Made by a program: the position numbers and the translations under genes | The notes under the pieces: generated by a model | What the model was told of the DNA's origin: nothing | Databases searched by the model: none | The model's input: only the letters and a program-made list of their open reading frames with translations | NCBI GenBank assembly: GCA_945870105.1 | Contig: CAMBRL010000017.1 | Coordinates: forward strand, 1-36,632 | DNA: 36,632 bases | Direction: 5' to 3' | Source of the DNA: Chitinophaga pinensis | GTDB taxonomy: Bacteria; Bacteroidota; Bacteroidia; SXHM01 | Shown here: positions 32,090-36,632 of the stretch, piece after piece | Position numbering within the stretch: position 1 is the first letter of the stretch | Layout of the letters: each line of letters begins with the position of its first letter

Positions 32090-32833
32090 ATGAGCAGGTT
32101 TAAAAACAAAATAGCCGTCATCACAGGTGGTGCTTCAGGAATAGGGAAAGCAGCAGTAGAATTATTTGCAGTTGAAGGTGCTTCTGTTTGCATCTGGGAT
32201 GTTAATGAAGTTATGGGAAAAGAACTCGAAATTCTGTTGAGCGAAAAAGGATTGCACGGAAAATTTTATAAAGTTAACACAGCCAATTTTCAGGATGTTG
32301 AAAAAGCAACTGCTGAGGTAACAAGCGAAACAGGCAGGATTGATATTCTCATCAACAATGCCGGAATTACCCGTGATGCCTCACTCCAAAAAATGACGGT
32401 GGAACAATGGCAGCAGGTGATGGATGTAAATCTTACAGGAGTATTTAATTGCACCAAAGCCATTTCGCCTTTTATGATTCAGAATAATTACGGACGCATC
32501 ATTAATACTTCTTCTATTGTTGGTTTGTATGGTAATTACGGTCAAACAAATTATGCCGCCACCAAAGCTGGTGTTATTGGTCTGACAAAAACCTGGGCGC
32601 GTGAATTGGGGAAATACAACATTACTGTAAATGCAGTTGCTCCTGGTTTTATAGCCACAGATATGATTGCAACTATTCCTGAAAAAGTGATTGCTGCAAT
32701 GAAAGAAAAAGTTCCTCTGAAAAAATTAGGAACTGCGCAGGATGTTGCAAATGTTTATGCTTTTCTTGCCAGTGATGAGGCGCAATTTGTTTCTGGTGCC
32801 ACTATTAGTGTTGATGGGGGATTGACAATCTGA
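32090..32833 (+). CDS. fabG: 3-oxoacyl-ACP reductase (FabG-like SDR)
   Basis: Reduces 3-ketoacyl-ACP with NADPH in fatty acid elongation. 247 residues, the usual length. TGGASGIG at 12-19, NNAG at 89-92, Ser in NTSSIVG (139-145) and Y155/K159 in YAATKAG complete the catalytic set. The ending FVSGATISVDGGLTI is typical. Other FabG-like SDRs (for example acetoacetyl-CoA reductase) cannot be excluded. It follows the RsmB-like gene by 6 nt and is closed by a strong hairpin. Confidence 0.87.
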   Translation: MSRFKNKIAVITGGASGIGKAAVELFAVEGASVCIWDVNEVMGKELEILLSEKGLHGKFYKVNTANFQDVEKATAEVTSETGRIDILINNAGITRDASLQKMTVEQWQQVMDVNLTGVFNCTKAISPFMIQNNYGRIINTSSIVGLYGNYGQTNYAATKAGVIGLTKTWARELGKYNITVNAVAPGFIATDMIATIPEKVIAAMKEKVPLKKLGTAQDVANVYAFLASDEAQFVSGATISVDGGLTI

Positions 32834-32839
32834 CAAATA

Positions 32840-32872
32840 AAAAAGTCCCACGCCTGAGGCATGGGACTTTTT
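32840..32872. terminator. Bidirectional terminator after fabG and the small Cys-rich gene
   Basis: AAAAAGTCCCA (32840-32850) and TGGGACTTTTT (32862-32872) pair perfectly, with an inner GCCT/GGC stem. A-runs and T-runs on the two sides let it stop transcripts from both directions. It lies between converging genes. Confidence 0.92.
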
Positions 32873-32890
32873 ATCAACCCTATAAATTAA

Positions 32891-33208
32891 TTACTTCGTT
32901 TCTTCTACCTTCTTATCTGAAGTAGCAGCAGTTTTGTGTGAGCAGCAAGATTTTGGCGTTGTTCCTGTTGTTGTAGTTACTGTGTTTACTGCATTGGTAT
33001 TGTTACCACTTGAAGTTGCTGCAGTTTTTGAAGCGCAGCAACCTGCTTTTTCTTTACTGCAATCATGTTTTGATTTCTTCTCTTTTTTCTTGTCGTCATC
33101 ACCGCCTTTGGTGCAAACAACTTTGTGTGAAGTAACAGTTTGAATGGTTGAAGCCATTGCTGTTCCCATAAATGCTACCAGTGTTAATGCTAAAAATACC
33201 TTTTTCAT
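32891..33208 (-). CDS. Small exported Cys/Lys-rich low-complexity protein
   Basis: 105 residues, function unknown. A signal peptide (MKKVFLALTLVAFMGTAMA) precedes a Lys/Asp-rich stretch (GGDDDKKKEKKSKHD), then Cys pairs in KAGCCASK and KSCCSHK and single Cys at VCTKG and HDCSK, with Thr/Asn-rich linkers. The six cysteines and two His could bind metal. It is 22 nt downstream of psd and could share its transcript, but short secreted low-complexity proteins like this are often poorly conserved. Ends before a strong bidirectional terminator. Confidence 0.7.
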   Translation of the reverse strand: MKKVFLALTLVAFMGTAMASTIQTVTSHKVVCTKGGDDDKKKEKKSKHDCSKEKAGCCASKTAATSSGNNTNAVNTVTTTTGTTPKSCCSHKTAATSDKKVEETK

Positions 33209-33230
33209 TGTTTTTTGTTTTTATTGATTA

Positions 33231-33890
33231 TTAATTGATGGTGGCAATTACTGTTTCGCCCCCTATTACCGTTTGATTAAGTGCTACTTCAATTTTCGTG
33301 CCTAAAGGTAATAATAAATCTACTCTTGAACCAAACTTGATGAAGCCCATTTCACCTCCTTGTTCGGCTTTGTCTCCTTCTTTACAATAATATACAATCC
33401 GTCTTGCCAAAGCTCCTGCAATCTGTTTCATCATTAGCGAAAACTTTTCATCTTTTTTTATCACAACACTTGTACGTTCATTATCCGTTGATGATTTCGG
33501 ATGCCACGCAACGAGATAAAGTCCGGGATGATATTTTACATAGGTCACTTCTCCGCCAATAGGGTAGCGGTTTACGTGCACATTTATTGGCGACATGAAA
33601 ATTGATACTTGAAGTCGTTTGTCTTTGAAATACTCTGTTTCTTCCACTTCCTCAATTACTACAACTTTGCCGTCAGCCGGAGCAATAATCTGATTTGAAT
33701 TCTGAACAATATTGCGTTTCGGATGGCGGAAAAACTGCAGAATAACAATTATAAAAAAAGCTCCCACTGCATAGGAAAAAACATGTAGATAATGATTTTC
33801 GGGAAACATATACTGTATTGCACTTGCAAATACTATTGCAAATACAAGAACTAAAGTAAGCGAAGCGTATCCTTCTTTATGGAATTTCAT
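33231..33890 (-). CDS. psd: Phosphatidylserine decarboxylase family protein (short form)
   Basis: Makes phosphatidylethanolamine from phosphatidylserine. 219 residues, the short PSD form found in Bacteroidota and alphaproteobacteria. The self-processing site that makes the pyruvoyl group is FGSRVDLLLP with Ser188. Two membrane helices lie in the first 55 residues. IIAPADGKVVVIEEV and IFMSPINVHVNRYP are family motifs. Its ATG directly abuts the TAA of cdsA, so the two phospholipid genes are co-translated in one operon with ftsH and DUF2007. Confidence 0.93.
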   Translation of the reverse strand: MKFHKEGYASLTLVLVFAIVFASAIQYMFPENHYLHVFSYAVGAFFIIVILQFFRHPKRNIVQNSNQIIAPADGKVVVIEEVEETEYFKDKRLQVSIFMSPINVHVNRYPIGGEVTYVKYHPGLYLVAWHPKSSTDNERTSVVIKKDEKFSLMMKQIAGALARRIVYYCKEGDKAEQGGEMGFIKFGSRVDLLLPLGTKIEVALNQTVIGGETVIATIN

Positions 33891-34712
33891 TTAGATAAAA
33901 TTGAGGTAAACAAAAACGAATGGCGAAGATATAAGAATACTATCAAAACGGTCCAAAATTCCTCCATGTCCCGGCATAATATTTCCCGAATCTTTGATAC
34001 CAACGCTACGTTTCAATAATGATTCAACCAAATCGCCAATAGTTCCTATAACTACTACAATCAAGCCGATTACAGACCAATCGAAGAAACTCAAATCATC
34101 AACATATAAAGAAAGGATATAGGCAAACATTAGCGTAAAAACTGTTCCGCCAAAAGCGCCTTCCCAAGATTTTTTCGGTGAAATTTTAGGGAACATTTTG
34201 TGCTTACCAAAATTTGAACCCACTAAGTATGCACCTGAATCAAATACCCAAATCAGCATAAAATAGCCAAGCAAAATGAGGGGCTTGTATTCACCTGAAA
34301 GCCCTGGTTTTACTATATAAACCAGCAACGTAAACGGAAGTGCGATGTAAATAATACCAAGAATAGTAAATCCGATATTGGTAAACGGATTTTCACGATT
34401 ACGAAAAAGCTCGCGGATAAAAACTGCATACATCAATGGCAACACCAACAACTGGTATTTGAAAAAGGCGTGGTCAATCGAAATCAATGCTGTAATGAAA
34501 AAAATTCCTGTGCCCACAAAAATTCCGTGCCGTTTTTGCACATATATTTTTTCATTTTCACAGATGCGGTAAAACTCCCACAAGCCTATGGCTGTGGTAA
34601 GAGAAAAGAAAACTAAAAAAGGAATTACAGTCTTATTGACCAGCAGAATTGAACCGATAACTAAAGTCAAAAAAATCACACCTGTTGCCAGCCTTAGCCC
34701 TAAATCTTTCAC
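33891..34712 (-). CDS. cdsA: Phosphatidate cytidylyltransferase
   Basis: Makes CDP-diacylglycerol, the branch point for phospholipids. 273 residues with seven or eight membrane helices. The C-terminal CDS signature is complete: SLLKRSVGIKDSGNIMPGHG, then GILDRFDS. It starts with GTG (34712), whose TGA overlap with the DUF2007 gene (GTGA, 4 nt) implies translational coupling. Together with psd downstream it covers two steps of phosphatidylethanolamine synthesis. Confidence 0.95.
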   Translation of the reverse strand: MKDLGLRLATGVIFLTLVIGSILLVNKTVIPFLVFFSLTTAIGLWEFYRICENEKIYVQKRHGIFVGTGIFFITALISIDHAFFKYQLLVLPLMYAVFIRELFRNRENPFTNIGFTILGIIYIALPFTLLVYIVKPGLSGEYKPLILLGYFMLIWVFDSGAYLVGSNFGKHKMFPKISPKKSWEGAFGGTVFTLMFAYILSLYVDDLSFFDWSVIGLIVVVIGTIGDLVESLLKRSVGIKDSGNIMPGHGGILDRFDSILISSPFVFVYLNFI

Positions 34713-34915
34713 TGCTCCTGTTGTTTTAAAATCAGTTGTTTGGCATGAAGCACATCGGTATTTTTTACATACACCTCAACTTCACCAATAAGATGAGCAG
34801 AACTCTGTTTGTTAAGATTTACGGCAATTATACCATGTTCATCTAACAACGCTTTTATCATCTCTGATTCGATAAGATTATTGGTTGTAAATACTAATAT
34901 CCAGCCTTGTTCCAT
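34709..34915 (-). CDS. DUF2007-domain protein
   Basis: 68 residues, matching the small DUF2007 family. WILVFTTNNLIESEMIKALL and GIIAVNLNKQ with VEVYVKNTDVLHAKQLI give a ferredoxin-like or ACT-like pattern. The molecular role is unknown, though the family has been annotated as a putative signal-transducing protein. It sits between ftsH (28-nt gap) and cdsA (4-nt overlap), an order I recall from other Bacteroidota. Confidence 0.82.
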   Translation of the reverse strand: MEQGWILVFTTNNLIESEMIKALLDEHGIIAVNLNKQSSAHLIGEVEVYVKNTDVLHAKQLILKQQEQ

Positions 34916-34943
34916 TTATTTAAGGCAGGAAAAGTAATTAAAA

Positions 34944-36632
34944 TCAGGAAAACAAAGTAGGTGACGGACTTTCTGTCTTATCTTCTGCTTTTGGCTGAGC
35001 ATCTTCTTCTTTTTTCTCTGTTGCTTCAGGAGTGACATCTGCCTTCAGATCTTTCGGAGTTCCGTTTTTTTCTTCTTTATCAAATTTGCGCTTCCCGAAA
35101 ATTTTCTCCAAATCCTCTTTAAAAATCACTTCGCGCTCGAGCAATAAATCTGCCAGCTGGCTTAGCAAATGTTTGTTTTCAGAAAGTATTTTCTTGGTTC
35201 TGGCATAAGCAGCCTCAATCATTTTGCTAACCTCTTCATCAATCGTTTTTGCGGTTTCTTCGCTGTAAGGTTTGCTAAGCATATATTCGTTTTGGCCTGA
35301 GGAATCATAGAAACTCACATTACCTATTTTTTCATTCAAACCATACATAGTAACCATTGCATAAGCTTGTTTGGTTATTTTTTCCAAATCACTTAAAGCA
35401 CCCGTTGAAATTTTTCCGAACATAACTTCCTCTGCAGCTCGACCACCAAGAGCAGCACACATTTCATCAAGCAATTGCTCTTTGGTAGTAATTTGTCTTT
35501 CTTCTGGCAAATACCATGCAGCACCCAATGAGCGCCCGCGCGGAACAATGGTAACTTTAATCAATGGCGATGCATGTTCTACCAACCAACTCACTGAAGC
35601 ATGTCCTGCTTCATGGTAGGCAATCACTTTCTTTTCTTCAGGTGAAATAATTTTATTTTTCTTCTCCAAACCACCAATAATGCGGTCAACAGCATCTAAG
35701 AAATCTTGTTTTTCTACCACTTTTTTGTCCTTACGGGCAGCAATCAAAGCCGCTTCGTTACAAATATTGGCAATGTCAGCACCCGAAAAACCGGGAGTTT
35801 GACGGGCAAGAAATTCAATATCCACCGATTGATCAAGTTTTAAAGGTTTCAAATGCACTTTAAAAATTTCCTGACGCTCATTAACATCCGGCATATCCAC
35901 ATAAATCTGGCGGTCGAAACGTCCTGCACGCATTAGCGCACGGTCAAGTATATCGGCACGGTTGGTAGCTGCAAGAATAATAACGCCACTGTTGGTTCCA
36001 AAACCATCCATCTCGGTGAGCAGTTGGTTCAGTGTGTTTTCGCGCTCATCGTTTGAGCCTTGCGCAGCACTTCTTCCACGTGCACGGCCAATCGCATCAA
36101 TCTCATCAATAAAAATAATTGCAGGTGCTTTTTCCTTTGCCTGACGGAATAAGTCACGCACACGCGATGCTCCAACACCAACAAACATTTCCACAAAATC
36201 AGAACCTGACAATGAGAAGAACGGAACTTTAGCTTCACCTGCAACCGCTTTTGCCAATAAGGTTTTACCTGTTCCCGGAGGGCCTACAAGCAAGGCTCCT
36301 TTTGGAATTTTAGCGCCCAGTTCTGTATATTTCTTAGGCGTTTTCAGGAAGTCAACAATTTCTTTTATCTCCACTTTCGCTTCGCCCAAACCGGCAACAT
36401 CTTCAAAAGTGATATTCACTTGTGTGTCTTTATCAAACAAAGTAGCTTTAGATTTTCCGATATTGAATATTTGTGATCCTCCACCTCCGCCCATTCGTCG
36501 CATAAAGAAAATCCAAATGATAATCATTATTGCCAATGGAAGTATCCACGATAAATGATCTGAAAAGGAGGTACGCTTTATTTCCTCAATAGCAATTGGA
36601 TTATCCTCTTTTTTTCCTGTCGAGGCAATTTT
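34944..36632 (-). CDS. ftsH: ATP-dependent zinc metalloprotease FtsH, N-terminus beyond window
   Basis: Membrane-bound AAA+ protease. The visible 562 residues begin inside the N-terminal periplasmic loop and include the second membrane helix ([20 protein letters not shown]), Walker A GPPGTGKT, Walker [12 protein letters not shown], the second region of homology [18 protein letters not shown] and the zinc motif HEAGH. The C-terminal tail is acidic and Lys-rich and low in complexity. The frame is open to base 36632, so a TTG start at 36536 would be an artefact. It heads the ftsH, DUF2007, cdsA, psd run. Confidence 0.97.
   Translation of the reverse strand, partial: KIASTGKKEDNPIAIEEIKRTSFSDHLSWILPLAIMIIIWIFFMRRMGGGGGSQIFNIGKSKATLFDKDTQVNITFEDVAGLGEAKVEIKEIVDFLKTPKKYTELGAKIPKGALLVGPPGTGKTLLAKAVAGEAKVPFFSLSGSDFVEMFVGVGASRVRDLFRQAKEKAPAIIFIDEIDAIGRARGRSAAQGSNDERENTLNQLLTEMDGFGTNSGVIILAATNRADILDRALMRAGRFDRQIYVDMPDVNERQEIFKVHLKPLKLDQSVDIEFLARQTPGFSGADIANICNEAALIAARKDKKVVEKQDFLDAVDRIIGGLEKKNKIISPEEKKVIAYHEAGHASVSWLVEHASPLIKVTIVPRGRSLGAAWYLPEERQITTKEQLLDEMCAALGGRAAEEVMFGKISTGALSDLEKITKQAYAMVTMYGLNEKIGNVSFYDSSGQNEYMLSKPYSEETAKTIDEEVSKMIEAAYARTKKILSENKHLLSQLADLLLEREVIFKEDLEKIFGKRKFDKEEKNGTPKDLKADVTPEATEKKEEDAQPKAEDKTESPSPTLFS

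Noticed and set aside
36536-36536. TTG as the start of ftsH
   Set aside because: The frame is open to the window edge and the residues before it ([12 protein letters not shown]) belong to the periplasmic loop and second membrane helix.

Overview
The window is a typical Bacteroidota chromosome segment. Evidence for this: two secreted proteins end in a type IX secretion sorting domain (type A, with a YPNPA motif), many start sites are preceded by the Bacteroidota -7 promoter element TAnnTTTG, leaders are A-rich rather than Shine-Dalgarno-like, and CreD, GH3-family, DUF2007 and tail-collar/S74 proteins occur together. I cannot name the genus; a Chitinophagales- or Sphingobacteriales-like lineage is a guess. 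Most genes lie on the minus strand, and both ends of the window cut a gene (topA on the left, ftsH on the right).

Layout. 1-7.4 kb: topA (5' part), an orphan sensor histidine kinase, a very large secreted adhesin/fibre-like protein (six GIG...P repeats, tail collar, His-rich loops, self-cleaving S74 chaperone) split by a frameshift, a 0.5 kb gene-free stretch and a deoxyhypusine-synthase-like enzyme. 7.4-13.4 kb: an apparent minus-strand operon of a di-haem cytochrome, a soluble PQQ-type sugar dehydrogenase with a T9SS tail, a kelch-like T9SS protein and CreD. 13.5-15 kb: an SDR and a secreted protein of unknown function, translationally coupled. 15.1-17.8 kb: a plus-strand accessory cluster of three paralogous exported proteins sharing an unrecognised C-terminal domain (called here the DFPVG domain), the first fused to PDZ and MORN repeats, followed by a small lipoprotein. 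17.8-24 kb: YjjG-type nucleotidase, a membrane protein, upp, and a surface-polysaccharide set (acyltransferase, polysaccharide deacetylase, wecB) next to radC. 24-36.6 kb: housekeeping genes rpsT, nadD, gmk, thiL, rseP, dxr, a GH3-family ligase, an RsmB-like methyltransferase, fabG, a small Cys/Lys-rich exported protein, psd, cdsA, a DUF2007 gene and ftsH.

Most novel region. The DFPVG cluster shows duplication (a 78-nt direct repeat spans each downstream start) and parallel decay: copies 2 and 3 each end early, but recognisable codons for the lost C-terminal tail remain just past the stop, out of frame in one and in frame after a TAA in the other.

Regulation and repeats. Several TAnnTTTG elements sit only 4-7 nt before the start codon (histidine kinase, YjjG, thiL), which suggests leaderless transcripts. 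The gmk/thiL divergent promoter carries both -7 elements inside an 11-bp inverted repeat. At least five families of short palindromic or repeated sequence occupy intergenic gaps. No tRNA, rRNA, CRISPR array, transposase or integrase was seen.
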